From assembly GCA_007026445.1 (NCBI GenBank), contig VDMD01000003.1:310001-374000 (forward strand): a DNA stretch of 64,000 nt, written 5' to 3'. A program made the translations under genes and the position numbers. A model generated the notes under the pieces. The model was not told the DNA's origin, did not search any database, and was given only the letters and a program-made list of their open reading frames with translations. Of the stretch, positions 10,887 through 22,712 are shown piece by piece. Numbering within the stretch: the stretch's first letter is position 1; the number at the start of each line of letters is the position of its first letter. This DNA is from Schizophyllum amplum. Taxonomy: Eukaryota > Basidiomycota > Agaricomycetes > Agaricales > Schizophyllaceae.

Positions 10887-12383
10887 TCAAGAATGCCGCT
10901 TCCTCCAACTATCTGAAGCGGCGATGTCCATGCGGGCTCGCATCATTTCTTCCAAAGTCGGCTCGGGCGCTTCCAGGTACAACAGGTCCTCCGGCCCCAA
11001 GGCGTACTCATCCATGATCTGCCTCTCCGGGTCCTGCACGACTCCGTTGCCGTGCGCAGGCCCAAGGACCATTGGTATGAGGTTGAACAGCATCGCTGCG
11101 GAAGGCTTGTGTCCCCTCTCAATGACTATCATGGCCTGATCAACATAAATCCGTGTAATCTCATACTGCACTCACCTCGGCGCCGAAGCGCAATCATCGT
11201 CTCGCGCTCTTGGGTCTGGTGAGATTATGCATGCAGATTACTGAGGAAGCTGACTTACCGAGAGTCAAGGGAATATGATGCCGATATCATCATCGGGCGG
11301 GGGACGAAAGGCCTGGTCGCGCATCAGCCTCTTCGTCATGTGGGGCATGTCCCACAGTCCTCTCACCACGTAGTCAAAGTATGGCGGCTTGTTGAGGAAG
11401 TCGATCTGGCGAGCAAGCGCCGTGGTCGGTTGGAAGCCTGGAGCGGGCTTGGGCACCCAGGGCATTGGTTGTGTCTTCGTGCCGCGTTCCCCAGCGATGG
11501 CAATAGCGCGTGCGGCCTGCTCCAGTTCTTCTTTACTGGGCGGCCGGATCGTGGTGACCGTATGATCAAGGCGGGCAAGACCGAATTCGTTGCAGAGTTG
11601 TTGAGCCATTTTCAAAAGGGAGACGTTGTATAGGCGGAGGTACGGCTTCATGACGGCGCACATCTCGCTGACAGAGGCGACATCTCCGTTTGCGAGAGCT
11701 GAGGCGAGAGCGGATCAACCTAAGATGGCTCGAGCAGAATTACAGGATGTACTCACCCCTGCGGCGGGCAATTATAAACCTCTGGCGCTCCGAGTCTGTG
11801 CATGCCGAGTCAGAGCAATGTACGTGAGAGCTAGTCGTACCAAACGTACCGTCATTGAGCACGAAGGCCGTATTGTTGTCCAACTGGAGGCGAGTTGAGA
11901 TCTATGAAATAAATGCCACAAATTGCGCGCCCCCACTCACAATATAGTCATAGTATGGCGCCTGCTGCAAGCGCTCCATTTGCTTAAGCAGCGCCGGCGA
12001 CCTCTGGAAGTGCGGCGACGGTGCTGGGATCAAGTCGTCGCGAAAGCGCGCTTCCGTCGCGCGATACTGCTCCAGATCGACACGCGATGGCCCCTCTTGG
12101 GAGTTCTTGCCGCAAATCTCCTTGTGCGGGATCGGCTCGCCCTTCTTCCAATCCTTGATTTGGCACTCGCTGTAAATATTTATCAGGTTACTGTTGACAA
12201 GAGAGAGAGGGAAGCGTACCGAGAACAATACTCCACGCGACGACCTACTGCAGCGCATTTCGTACATCGCTTCAGCGCTGCGCCGCCGTCCACGAGAATG
12301 ATGTCGGCGGTTTTGTGGCAAGTCCTGCAGTAGTGTTTGGCCTGATTGTCGATAGCTCTACTCGCCGCAAAACTCTTCATCAT
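10887..12383 (-). CDS. MYND-type zinc-finger protein (possible C-terminal part of a longer broken gene)
   Basis: Exons as modelled: 12220-12383, 11941-12169, 11850-11901, 11757-11795, 11367-11698, 11176-11215 and 10887-11125, giving 364 aa. The MYND finger is near the N-terminus: YCRTCHK, then CTKC, YCSREC and HKEIC, a complete Cys/His set for two zinc ions, usually a protein-protein module. Downstream, two related blocks occur (QQAPYYDYI...ERQRFIIARRR and NKPPYFDYV...TQERETMIALRRR). The model uses a 151-nt intron (11216-11366) to pass an in-frame TGA at 11265-11267. If that exon is retained, the protein ends there. Upstream, the frame is open back to a TAG at 12414-12416, directly after the neighbouring open frame. 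The function is unknown. Confidence 0.55.
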
Positions 12384-12413
12384 GTCTCGGTATGTTGAAT
12401 GACCCAATGCGTT

Positions 12414-13148
12414 CTAAATGACCTTCTTTAAGTCGCTGGGTATATCGCGGCTACGATCGCCCATTGGGTTGCGGATGACTACGCCGTCTTCGGTCTCGCC
12501 ATACTGCAGAAGGGGATGTCAATAACGCTCGACGCTAGCAGAAAAATATGTGAGGCGCACCACAGCGAGTAGAATTCGCCATAGAGCCATCGACATGTAA
12601 AAGGCCCTGTCGTATTGGTAACCGATCAACAACACCTTTGGCGCGTGTTGCAGGAAGTGATTGAGTGCTACGTTCTCAATGACTATCGGCTCGGCGATTT
12701 TGCATTCGAGATTGTCGGGGACGTGCCGGCTCAGGAGGGAGAGGAATGTGTCAGGCTCTGACGACAGGGAATCGAGCGTAAGGTCGGGGCACCAGCATCT
12801 TCTCTTGTCCATGTCTCTACCGTAAACGGTAGAGGCCATGAACAAGCCCTCGAGACAGAACTCCCGACGCTGTACGGATGTGAGAGACCTCCACTTCTGC
12901 TCGAGTCCATCGCAGTGTAGGCGTTGTGTGGCTTTTAGGGCGAGATCATTCTGGAGATCGAGGATGTCCTTCGCGCGGAAAGTCAGGCCATAAGCAAACT
13001 CGTTGTCCGCTTTGTTGATTGCGCGCATCGTGTCAGGGCAAGGAGGCGGACACGGAGGGCCTCTGTACAGATTGTTGATTCGTGTCTCCCATTCGCGATT
13101 CCACGTCTCTCTAGGAAGCGCGGCTGATGGAGGATCGAGCACGGACAT
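12414..13148 (-). CDS. hypothetical protein, in frame with the MYND gene downstream
   Basis: Two exons, 12561-13148 and 12414-12503, encode 225 aa (start MSVLDPPSAALPRETW, end DIPSDLKKVI). No known domain is recognised. The region is mostly helical with a hydrophobic patch near RAFYMSMALWRILLAV. Its TAG stop is followed, in the same frame and without another stop, by codons leading into the MYND protein 31 nt later. This and the neighbour may therefore be one gene. Either the TAG is a mutation or error, or an 81-nt intron with a weak GTCATT donor (12342-12422) removes it and joins SDLKK to AKHYCRTC. The coding nature is supported by clean splice sites and frame. Confidence 0.55.
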
Positions 13149-13817
13149 AAACTGGAGAAGGAAGGTTGCAGACTATGAAGGCCTGTACTAGCAAGGAGCT
13201 GAAAAGTTTTGCGTATCGATGCCATGTGCAGCACACGTTCTGGTTATATAGCCCTCGTGAGCAGAGGCGGACGCTTGTCGACGATTGAGCGGGGCGGCTG
13301 GCAGTGCCGAGGTCGTCCGCATAAGCGCCAACTCATTCTAGGCTACTTGAAAAGCTTGTAAAAAGCGAAACTTCCGATGAAGGGTGTTGCCAGCGTCTAC
13401 CTATAATTTGATTGAGCAGCTGGAATAATGCTTCGATCAAGCTCCAACGCAAGCGGTTCAATTGCTGAAGATTCTGTAGTTGATCGACTTGAAGGAGAAG
13501 CGGCCTCAGAAGTTCAAGGTCACGGTGTTTGTGGCGTTCAGCTAGCGATCCGGACCTTCGGACCGAGACCGCCTCTTATGTATCTGATTCAAGCAAGATT
13601 TGAAGACTACTTATTGTCTGCAACCATCATTCCCTCAGCGAAATATACTTATCCTTCCACTTCACTCACTGTCACCCATGGCAACAAACATCAACATTTC
13701 CCGCTCAGGCCCCTGAGACAAAGCGGGAAACAAGGGAAATAAGGCGGCGCTGAAGTCAAGTTGACAGGCTACGCACTTACTTCGTCACATCTTGCTTTCC
13801 ATCTGCCAGTTCTCGCC
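13149..13817. other. intergenic, divergent promoters
   Basis: The stretch lies between the start of the minus-strand hypothetical protein and the start of the plus-strand HNH gene, and should carry both promoters. An open frame at 13428-13742 has no recognisable features. Confidence 0.45.
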
Positions 13818-14757
13818 ATGCAGAACCTCACATCTCCCTCGTCCGGTCTATCCGAAGGCTACGGGTTGGAAGAACTCTCTGTCTCTAAATCATCGAGGAA
13901 AGTCTTGTTCAAGACCGGTGTGGACAAGCGCGACCAGTTTCTGGGGCACCAACGCTGCGTTGTATGTGGTGACCGTACGGTGGACTGCTGTCATGTCATA
14001 CCTCAAGAAAAGGACAATAATACCATAGTGAGCTCAGCTTGTACATTTTATACACCTTTCTTACCCAAATAAAGTGGCGGAAGGACCTGAGGCGACTTCA
14101 CTGGGTCCCCGCAGCTTCTAAAACTGGCGAGTTCGACCCGTGTGCCGGCCTCCTGCTGTGCCCCAATCATCGCGAGAAGTACGACCGCTACGTCTTCTTT
14201 ATCCGTTACGTGCCGCAGGTAAGGTTGTCATCTCCACGTCGGGCGTGTATGTTAACGAGCAACAGCATCGCAAGTATATCTTTGTCAACTACTCAGACGC
14301 CTGGGAACTACAACCATATCATGGCAAGGCCATCGCGCTCGACGTCGCGGACCCCTACGCGCCGCTCCCTTCCCTGTTCGTCATTCACGAAAACCGCGTC
14401 CGAGGCCACTGGCCGTTCGCGCCGATCAACCCGGATATGCCCAAGGATATCATCTGGCAAGACTGGATATCGTCGCGCGGCTGCTTGCGCGAACCAGTCG
14501 GCACGGACCACCCTCTCTTTCACCGCGAAGCACTGGCTCCGGATCAGTCCGCATCTTTACAGCCGCTTAGTGGACTATCGACTGCGTCGTCTGCTCTCGC
14601 CCCTCTAGACGACGATATGCTCGGGCAGATACTCGCGGCGACGCGCGGCTCGCTGTCGTGGAAGACATGTGAACAGGAGAATACGACGCCGAGACGGTGG
14701 GGGACGGCTGAGGAGGACGTCACGGAGCACGAGCAGGTGCCGCCTGTCGAATCATAA
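13818..14757 (+). CDS. fungal HNH-type protein
   Basis: Three exons, 13818-14027, 14075-14218 and 14266-14757, give 281 aa; both introns are 47 nt. An HNH-like core is spread over exons 1-2: CVVCGDR with a Cys pair, CCHVIPQEK with the conserved His, then LLLCPNHREKYD with the Asn-His pair. This fits the HNH_2-type domains common in basidiomycetes, often with no known nuclease activity. After the core come a beta-rich segment (KYIFVNYSDAWELQPYHG) and a Pro/Ser-rich acidic tail. The start codon is the first ATG in frame and is followed by a Ser-rich leader. Cellular role unknown. Confidence 0.75.
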
Positions 14758-15143
14758 GCGCTCTAGGATATGTTCTTGTGCTTTTGGTGAGCTCCTCGAT
14801 CCAGGATATGATTGCCACGACGGTTGCGAAAGTTCTGGGAAGTTGAAGGCGAATGGACTGTGTGTAAAATATACTGTATATCGGATGGTCAATCCTCTTG
14901 TAGCTGTGGTCCTTGTATCTTGTACAGCCCGGTCTGTTACTGTAAATTAGTGAAATCGGCGGCGCATGAGTATATAATCCGTCTATTTCTCGAATCGGAA
15001 GGCTCAAATTCAACCAGCCGATTCCCTGGTATCCGGGCCTGCGGGCCGTCGGCCGCCTCTTTGTGGCGGCAGGAAGAGTGCTTGTTCGCAACTATCATTC
15101 AGCCCAGGCTCCAGCGAGTTAGGTCTCTCCCCTTTACTCAGGC
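14758..15143. other. intergenic, HNH 3' flank and aminopeptidase promoter
   Basis: Nothing coding is supported here. Confidence 0.5.
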
Positions 15144-17035
15144 ATGGTATATCCTGGTAATATCATTGAGATCTCATTGAATGAACCCCTCTGATGATAT
15201 ACAGCCCAGAAGCATGTTCTCAAGGTCTTCGGCGAGATCGTCAAGGCTTTGCCTCCGTCAGAACAGGCCAAGGTGCGCCTCCTCCCTTTCTCTGCGTCGC
15301 CTCTCGTCAAACAGAACTTATAGCCACAAGTGCTACTTCTTGCGGGGGAGGTGACACCGTATCGCCATGACACGGATCGCGAGATGATCTTCCGTCAAGA
15401 GTCCAACTTCTTCTACTTGACGGGCTGCAATGTCCCCTCCGCCCACGTACTCTCCGCCTACCAGGCAGGGACCTCTTTCGAAACCACCCCAACCGTAGAC
15501 CTCTTCATCCCAAAGGCAGAGTCCGCAGACATCATGTGGTCCATTCCCCCACCCTCCCTCGACGCCGCCAAACAGACGCACGACGTCACCAAGGCCGAGT
15601 ACTCCTCCGCGGTCCCCGAATCCATTGCCACCCTCATCAAGGCCTTCCCAGAGGCACTCTTCCACACCCTCCCCCGCGCATCACCGCTGTTCCCCTTCCT
15701 GAGCGAAGTCTACACCGACATGATCATGAAGAGTGACGGCGCGATCACGGACGCGTACCTGCTGCCCGCGCTGCATCGCGCGCGGCTGGTCAAGGATGAG
15801 GAGGAGGTCGCGCTGATTCGAAAGGCCAACGCGATTAGCTCGCGCGCGCACGAGGTCGTCATGCGCGTCCTCGGCAAGGCTGTCAAGGGTCTCGTCGAGC
15901 GTGGCGCGGGCGCCGGAACTGATCGCCCCCTCCTTCCCGGCGAATGGTTGATTGAGAAGGAAGCCGAAGCCGAAGCCATCTTTGTCGCATCCACAAGACG
16001 AGAAGGGTGCGTACGACTTACCCTTTCAACGCACCCCAGCGCATCTACTAAGTACACCCCAGTGCCATTCACCAAGCCTACCTTCCCATTGTTGCTGCTT
16101 CTAATCGCGCCTCGACCCTACACTATTGCTGTAACGACCGCGAATTCGCCTGGGGCCCGGTCGATCCACACGATCACACGAGCAAGGAGGCGTTCGCGCA
16201 GGGGCAGGACAGGTCCCTCCTCCCGCAGGTCCTGCTCATCGACGCCGGCTGCGAGTGGTCCAACTACGCCGCAGACATCACGCGCACCATGCCCGTGGGC
16301 AACGGGGGCAGATTCAACCCTCAAGCGCGCGAGATCTACAAGCTGGTGCACCAGATGCAGGCGGTGCGCCGATAGTTCTCCTCTCATACCCTCCGCGACG
16401 CTAACGGTAATTCAGGACGCCTTCGGGATCATCGAGCCCGGCATTCATTGGGATAAGGTCCACGCACACACACATAGGGTGCTCGTCAACGGGTTCATCA
16501 AGCTTGGCATTTTCAAGTGCCCGGAGGGGAAGACCCTCACGGCCGACGAGCTCGAGACGGTGGTATATAACCTCGGCCTCAGCTGGCCGTTCTATCCGCA
16601 CGGGCTCGGCCACAGCCTCGGGATGGACGTGCACGACGTGCCCAGCGCGTCGAAGCCGGTGAACAACGACACGCTGCTGCAGCTGACGCCGGAGGACACG
16701 GGGCCCGCGGTGCTGTTCGAGTACCTGCGCTTGAGGCTGCCGCTGGAGGAGGGGATGGTCGTGGTATGCTCAGAGATTTGCTCATTTGAACCCCGAGCGC
16801 TGACAAGGAGTTGTAGACGGTCGAGCCCGGGTGCTACTTCCACCCGCACCTCCTGGCGCCGATTATGGAGAAGCGGTCGGAGTACATTGATTACGACGTT
16901 CTGAAGAAGTACGAGGGGATGGGCGGCGTGCGCATTGAGGACTGCATTTTAATCACGAAGAACGGGTACGAGAACTTGACCACGGTGAAGTCTGATGTGG
17001 ATTGGGTTGAGGGGGTATGCTCGGGAGAGCTGTAG
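15144..17035 (+). CDS. Xaa-Pro aminopeptidase / prolidase-like (M24B metallopeptidase, PEPP type)
   Basis: Removes N-terminal residues next to proline, or cleaves Xaa-Pro dipeptides, using two metal ions. Exons: 15144-15156, 15205-15272, 15324-16006, 16063-16363, 16416-16763 and 16817-17035, giving 543 aa. The N-terminal AMP_N domain shows YRHDTDREMIFRQESNFFYL. The C-terminal pita-bread domain holds all five metal ligands: Asp in LLIDAGCEW and in ADITRTMPVG, His in GLGHSLGMDVHD, Glu in TVEPGCY and Glu in VRIEDCILIT. The first exon is only 13 nt (MVYP plus one base). The acceptor at 16062 is fixed by the frame REGAIHQAYLPIVAASNRAS. No signal peptide is seen, so a cytosolic location is likely. 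Substrate choice between PEPP and prolidase is not certain. Confidence 0.92.
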
Positions 17036-17236
17036 TATCCGCAACGTATAGCGACAGGGATTTCTTTCGAAATGAAGCCTATGTATAGTAGCACAACGCA
17101 ACAAGCTAGCTCAAGGTCAAAGCAGTGTCACCTTCATAAACTATCAACGGCGCAGCTCCATCCAGTGCTAGTGCGCCACCCCACATTGCATGCCCAATCA
17201 ACAAGTAAAACCATTGTTATTGAGTGAAGACTTTTT

Positions 17237-18378
17237 TTAATCCGAATCGTACCTCCCCGTATCCGAATAGGGCACGTACGGAGATGCGTAGAATCTGTCC
17301 ATGAAATCCTCCAATGGGGGCGCATTGACGTCCGGGTAAAGCTCCTTAAAATCGAGCGCGCCGTCCGCTTTAGCCCTCGCCGCGGTATTGTCCCCGCGGA
17401 TGTACATACTGTACCTGTACTCCGCCACCCAGCGACGCGCGAGCTGTTCGGGGCCAGCGGCCCGTAAGGCCTCTAGCTGCTTCATGAACTCCGCCTCCGG
17501 TATCTGCCATGCAATGTGATCAGCAAGCCGCTCCCCCAATCTGCACACCAGGAGAAGACGTACCACATTCTTCTTCGTCCGCGCAAATTCTTTGCCAAGC
17601 TTGCGCTCCACCAGCGCCCAGACCTTGTTCAGCGTCACCTCGTCCTCCCAGATGAAGACCACGCGGTTGAGCGTGCGCTCGTCCTGGATGATGCGCAAGA
17701 CGTAGTCGCCGATGTGGAAGAGGTCGGTTACCGCGGAAGGCACGTCGCCGCTGCCGATAGCATCGCGTGTCATGCTGTCTGCGATGAAACCGGTGATGTG
17801 TGCGGGGTAGGGGACGACGAGCTGCATCCACCACCCGACCTCGATGAAGGTGTGGCCGACGCCGGATTGCACGATGTACTCGCGGATGGCGAGTTTCTAT
17901 AGGATAGTTCAGTGATTGTGCGCACGAGATGATGGATAGGAATCTGCGTACGTCGTCTTGCAGTTTCATGACGCCCGCGGGGGTATGGGTGGCAAAGTCG
18001 TCGGGGATGAAGCGCTTGACGCCAACAGCCTTGGCTGCGTCTGCGATCTTTCTCTGTGCCTCAAAGCAACTTGGAGGAAGAGTGGCGATGGCGGTTTCGG
18101 CGCCAGACAGAATCTCCGTCAGTCGGTCTTGCGTCACGGTGAGCAAGTCCGCCTGGTGGATAGTAACGCCGCGCTCTGCGAATGCGACTAGGCTGGGATT
18201 AATTGGATTGCGAACGACCGCAGCGACTCGCTTATGAGAAGGTTAGCTTAGATTGAACGCGGCGTAGAATTGGAATGTAACGCACAAACGCATCGCTACG
18301 CAAGAGACTTTCCATGATGACACGGCCTGTCTCCCCGGATGCACCGAAAACGACCACAAGAGCTTTCTGCTGAGACAT
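17237..18378 (-). CDS. NmrA-like / isoflavone reductase-like NAD(P)-binding protein
   Basis: Four exons, 18286-18378, 17952-18230, 17564-17896 and 17237-17503, give 323 aa. The dinucleotide loop is GASGETGR near the N-terminus (VVVFGASGETGR). The typical NmrA features follow: RVAAVVRNP, a later KRFIPDDFATHT, and a helical C-terminal half. Such proteins act as redox-sensing regulators or small-molecule reductases; no substrate can be inferred. An upstream in-frame ATG at 18435 would add 19 residues (MKSSSNII...); the start at 18378 (MSQQKALVVV) is preferred because it sits at the usual distance from the Gly loop. The last intron (17504-17563, 60 nt) is a multiple of three with no stop, so a 20-residue longer form is possible. 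Confidence 0.85.
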
Positions 18379-19025
18379 CTTGGAGCTGTTTGAGCGAGTG
18401 AGCGCGCCGACAATGATATTGGACGAGCTCTTCATGTTCCATTCTTATACTTGGCGAGTTCGGGCTTGAACTCAGCCTAGACAGCACTGATGCCACAAAT
18501 TCAATGGAAAAAACGCTACCATAGACGCGGAGGTATTACTGTGCAACAGGGAGCCTGACTGTAATTGAAGTCAGCACGAGATCAGGGCGTGAGGAGGAGG
18601 TAGAATGCTCACTATACATACGGTAATGCCGACTAGCTCGGACAATATAAGCCTTTAGTCAAGGACATATCACGGATAAAAATCAACGTCGACTGCAGCC
18701 TCGCTCGCCTCATTCGATGATCAATGTGGTTTGTAAAAAATGCTCAGCGATACTGTCAGCATGTCTGGATTAGGACGACGGTTGACACAAGATCCTGAGA
18801 ATACATAGCCACATAATGGTCTTGTAGATGCGGTGTATTTGAACAACTTCATGAAGGCTTCGAACCTCGACAGTCGATCTGAAGTTCAGCTGATGAAAGA
18901 CAAGAACAAAAGTCAACACGATGTTCTCACGCTGCATTGAATACACGTGACCAAGAACCTTAATTTTTCCTCTTGATCATCGACGACGACGAGCTCGACG
19001 ACGACAACGACGAAGGACACCCACG
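18379..19025. promoter_or_regulatory. divergent promoter region, NmrA-like gene / eIF3a
   Basis: The two genes point away from each other across this 647-bp gap. No coding exon or repeat is seen. A purine/CGACGACGA-rich stretch lies just before the eIF3a start codon (about 18980-19010) and is probably in its 5' leader. Confidence 0.5.
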
Positions 19026-22000
19026 ATGGCGCCGTTCTCAAAGCCCGAGACAGTCCTCAAGCAGGCGGAGGGCCTTGTCTCCGTCGGCCAGTCCCATGCT
19101 GCGCTTCAGTCGCTTACCGAAATGTTCTCCTCGAAGCGCTTCCGCTCGACGCCGCTGGCGAGCCTGGAACCCATTATGAACCGTTTCATCGAGCTCTGTG
19201 TCGAGATGCGCAAGGGGCGCACCGCGAAGGAGGGACTCATGCAGTACAAAAACATAGCGCAGAACACCAGCGTGCAGAGCATCGAGGCCGTCGTCACCCG
19301 ATTTATCCAGCTCGCCGATAACAAGGTCAAGGAGGCCCAGGAGAAGGCCGCGACCGTCCAGGTTGCGCTTGACGTCGACGATCTCGAGGCGAGCGAGACC
19401 CCGGAGAGCATACTGCTCGGCGCCGTCAGCGGCGATCAGAGCAAGGATCGCACCGATCGCGCGCTCGTTACGCCCTGGCTCAAGTTTCTCTGGGAGAGCT
19501 ACCGCACGTCCTTGGAGACTCTAAAAAATAACGCGCGGCTGGAGACAATATACCAGGTGTGTGCAGTCTCCCATAGCCGTCTACCGTACTCACCCCCATC
19601 AGACCGTCGCCCAGCAAGCGTTCAAGTTCTGCCTCAAGCACCAGCGCAAGGTCGAGTTCCGCCGCCTCTGCGAGACCCTCCGCCTCCACCTCGCCAACGT
19701 CGCCAAGTACGCCCACCAGACCCACAGCATCAACCTCTCCGACCCGGACACCCTCCAGCACCATCTCGACACCCGCTTCGCCCAGCTCAACACCTCCGTC
19801 GAGCTCGAGCTATGGCAGGAGGCCTTCCGCTCCGTCGAGGACATCCACAACCTCCTCACCCTCGCCAAGAAGGCCCCGCGCCCCGCCATGATGGCCAACT
19901 ACTACGAGAAGCTCACCCGCATCTTCCTCATGAGCGGCAACGCCCTCTACCACGCCGCCGCCTGGGGCCGCTACTACTCGATCGCCGCCAGCATCGGCGC
20001 CAAGAGCGAGGAGGAGATGGCCCGTCTCGCGGGCCAGGTTCTCGTCAGCGCGCTCGCCGTTCCCGTCGGCCTGCACGAGGTGGAGGAGGTCAAGGGTAAG
20101 AACGCCCGCCTCACAGCTCTGCTCGGCCTCAGCAAGATGCCAACCAGGGCCGGTCTGCTGAAGGATGCGGTGGGTAGTGCTATTCAAGAGTCAGACATCC
20201 GCTGACCGCTTCACAGCTCGCCAGAGACGCCCTTCGGCAATCCCCGGACTCAGTCAAGGAGCTCTACAACATCCTCGAGGTCACCTTCGACCCGCTCTCC
20301 ATCTGCAAAAACGTTGCGCCGCTGCTAGAGACGCTCTCCGCCCCAGCTTCCGATGATGTGCCGAACCCTTACGCGTCGTATCTTCCCCTGCTTCACCGTG
20401 CGCTGCTCTCGCGCCTCCTTAGCCAGCTCGGGCAGATCTACAGCACCATCCACCTCAGCACGCTGTACTCGCTCGTCGAGCCCCTGGGCGTCCAGGGCGA
20501 GCAGGTCGAGGCCTTTGTTGTTGGTTGCGCCCACCGCGGCGAGCTCGGCCCGGGCGTCAAGGTCCGCGTCGACCACATCGAGGGTTGCGTCATCTTTTCG
20601 GACACGCCGTTTGTGTCTGGGGAGGATGACGAGATCAAGGACCCCTCGTCGTCGACAACCTACACGAAGGACACCAGCGGCCTCATCCAGACCAGCGTCC
20701 GCGACCTCGTGCGCACGCGCCTTAGCAGTGTCGCGGAGTGCCTTTACAAGTCGCTCAACGTAATTGAGCCGCCCGCCGAGGTTGAGGAGGATGCGGAGGC
20801 TAAGTTCAAGGAGCTGGCTACCGCTGCAAACGCGGAACGCAAGGCGCTGCAGCTGCGCCGGGCGGTCGTGCACCGTCGCCGCGAGCTTCTCACGGAGCTT
20901 ACCATGCGGAAGGAGAAGGAGGACCTCAGCCGTCGTGCGGAGCTGACTCGCAAGGAGAGGGACGCGCAGGCGACCCGTGCGCGCGAGGAGCTCAAGAGGA
21001 AGGAGGCCGAGCGCGCCAAGAAGGAGATCGAGGACATCCGCGTCGCGCAGGCCAAGGAATACGCGAAGAACCTCGTCGATATGGGTATCTTGAAGACGGC
21101 TGACGTAGATGTGCGTACTCTCATATCGAGATCGGGAGAATCATCACTAATTGTCTTTGCAGAAACTCGAGAACTACGACACGGAGGCCCTGATCACGAT
21201 CCAGGTCGGGCAGCTCGAGAAGGAGAAGAAGGAGCTCAACGAGCGCCTGACGCGCGTCTCGAAGCGCATCGATCATATCGAGCGCGCCTACCGCAAGGAA
21301 GAGCGCCCGCTCCTGTCACAGGACTACGAGCATCAGCAGGAGACGGACCGCCGGAACTTCGAGTCGTTGCAGGAGGAGCGCAAGCTCAGCGCGAAGCAGG
21401 CGCACGAGGAGGCGCTCGCTACAAAGAGGCGCCTCTCGCGCATGTACGACGAGTACGACGCGCGTCGCGCTGCCATTATCGCGAAGAAGGGCGAGGAGTT
21501 TTCGAAGAAGAAGGAGGCGGCGGCGCGCAAGATAGAGGAGGAGAAGGCGAAGCGGCGCAAGGCCGTGCTCGCGCAGCGCGAGGAGGAGCGCAAGCAGATG
21601 GAGGAGGAGGAGCGCATACGTCGGGAGCAGGAGGAAGAGGAGAGGAGGCAGGAAGAGGGTAAGTCTGACCGTTTGTGCCTACGGTTATCATCTCACGCAG
21701 GTTACAGAGCTCTTGGCCGAGGAGGCGCGCCGGCGCGAGGAGGCCGAAGCAGCGAAGGCCGCCGAGGAGGCCAAGAAGCGCGCTGTAGAGGAAGAGGCTG
21801 CCGCCCGCCGCGCAGAGCGCGAGAAGGAGCGCCAGGCTGCTGCCGAGCACGCCCGCCTCCAGCGCGAGCGCGAGGATGAAGCCGAGAGACGGCGACAGGA
21901 GAGAGCCGCGGAACGCGCCGCGGCAGCGCAGGGCCGGCCGACGCCCGTCGCGCGCGCTTCCGCCGCCGTGCCCGACGCAGGCGCGTGGCGGCGAGGCTCC

Positions 22001-22294
22001 CCGGCTCCGGAGCGCACGCGCAGCCCTGCGCCTGCGGCGGCAGCCGCTGAACCTGCCCCCGCGAAGTACCGCCCGGGCGCGTTGGGTGGTGGAGGGTGGC
22101 GCGCGCGCGAGCAGGCGAGGCAGGCTGCTGGTGGCTCGCCCTCGCCGCGCCCCGCGTCGCCCGCTCCGGCTCCAGCTTCGCCTGCGAAGGCGGACACCCC
22201 GAAGGAGACCCCGAAGGACGACGATGGGTTCCAGACGGTGTCCTCTGCTCGCGGCGGCGGGGGTGTCTGGCGCCCGAGGCGTGGTCGCGCCTGA
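19026..22294 (+). CDS. TIF32: eukaryotic translation initiation factor 3 subunit a (eIF3a/Tif32)
   Basis: Scaffold subunit of eIF3, which binds the 40S ribosome and promotes mRNA recruitment and scanning. Exons: 19026-19556, 19603-20169, 20217-21110, 21163-21658 and 21708-22294, giving 1024 aa, normal for fungi. The N-terminal half is helical ([39 protein letters not shown]) and leads into a PCI domain at about residues 390-510 ([19 protein letters not shown]). From about residue 590 a long charged Glu/Arg/Lys coiled coil runs to about 880. The tail is Ala/Pro-rich and ends [12 protein letters not shown], as in other fungal eIF3a. The acceptor at 21707, not the nearer AG, keeps the frame [14 protein letters not shown]. 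Confidence 0.96.
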
Positions 22295-22526
22295 GCGCTG
22301 AACGTGTGTGCACGGTGTTGTACGATGGGTATGCTTTCTGTATAGTAGTATTCCTATGTATTCATGCTGCTATCCTTGCTATGGAATTTATCATCTGAGA
22401 CTCGCTGTTGTGGTCGCAGTGCGCCGTAGTGCTGAATGCGTCACCCTGGCACAACCCCACTAGGTAGAACTTCGGAGTAAAAAGATGTGCACGGCTGACA
22501 AAAAGATACATCGATATAACTGCGAA

Positions 22527-22610
22527 TACACCGGACGAGAATCGAACTCGTGCCGCTTGCTACTAGCGTTGCATGGAAGGCAAGCATGATAACCACTTCA
22601 CCACCGGTGT
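22527..22610 (-). tRNA. tRNA-Gly (UCC anticodon) with a 12-nt intron
   Basis: Read on the minus strand, the acceptor arms ACACCGG and CCGGTGT pair over 7 bp. The D stem is GTGA/TCAT, the T arm is ACGAG-TTCGATT-CTCGT, and the anticodon stem is CTTGC/GCAAG. The anticodon TCC is at 22577-22575. The anticodon stem pairs only if 22562-22573 is removed as an intron at the canonical position 37/38. The base after the acceptor stem is A (discriminator). CCA is not encoded, as expected in eukaryotes. Confidence 0.9.
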
Positions 22611-22712
22611 AATAATTAATAATGAAATCTGTAATATAGTCGCCACTAGAATTACCCCAATTGGCAATTTGGCTTTCTTCTCCTCCAAGTTGTCTTCTGG
22701 TCTTGTCCTCGA

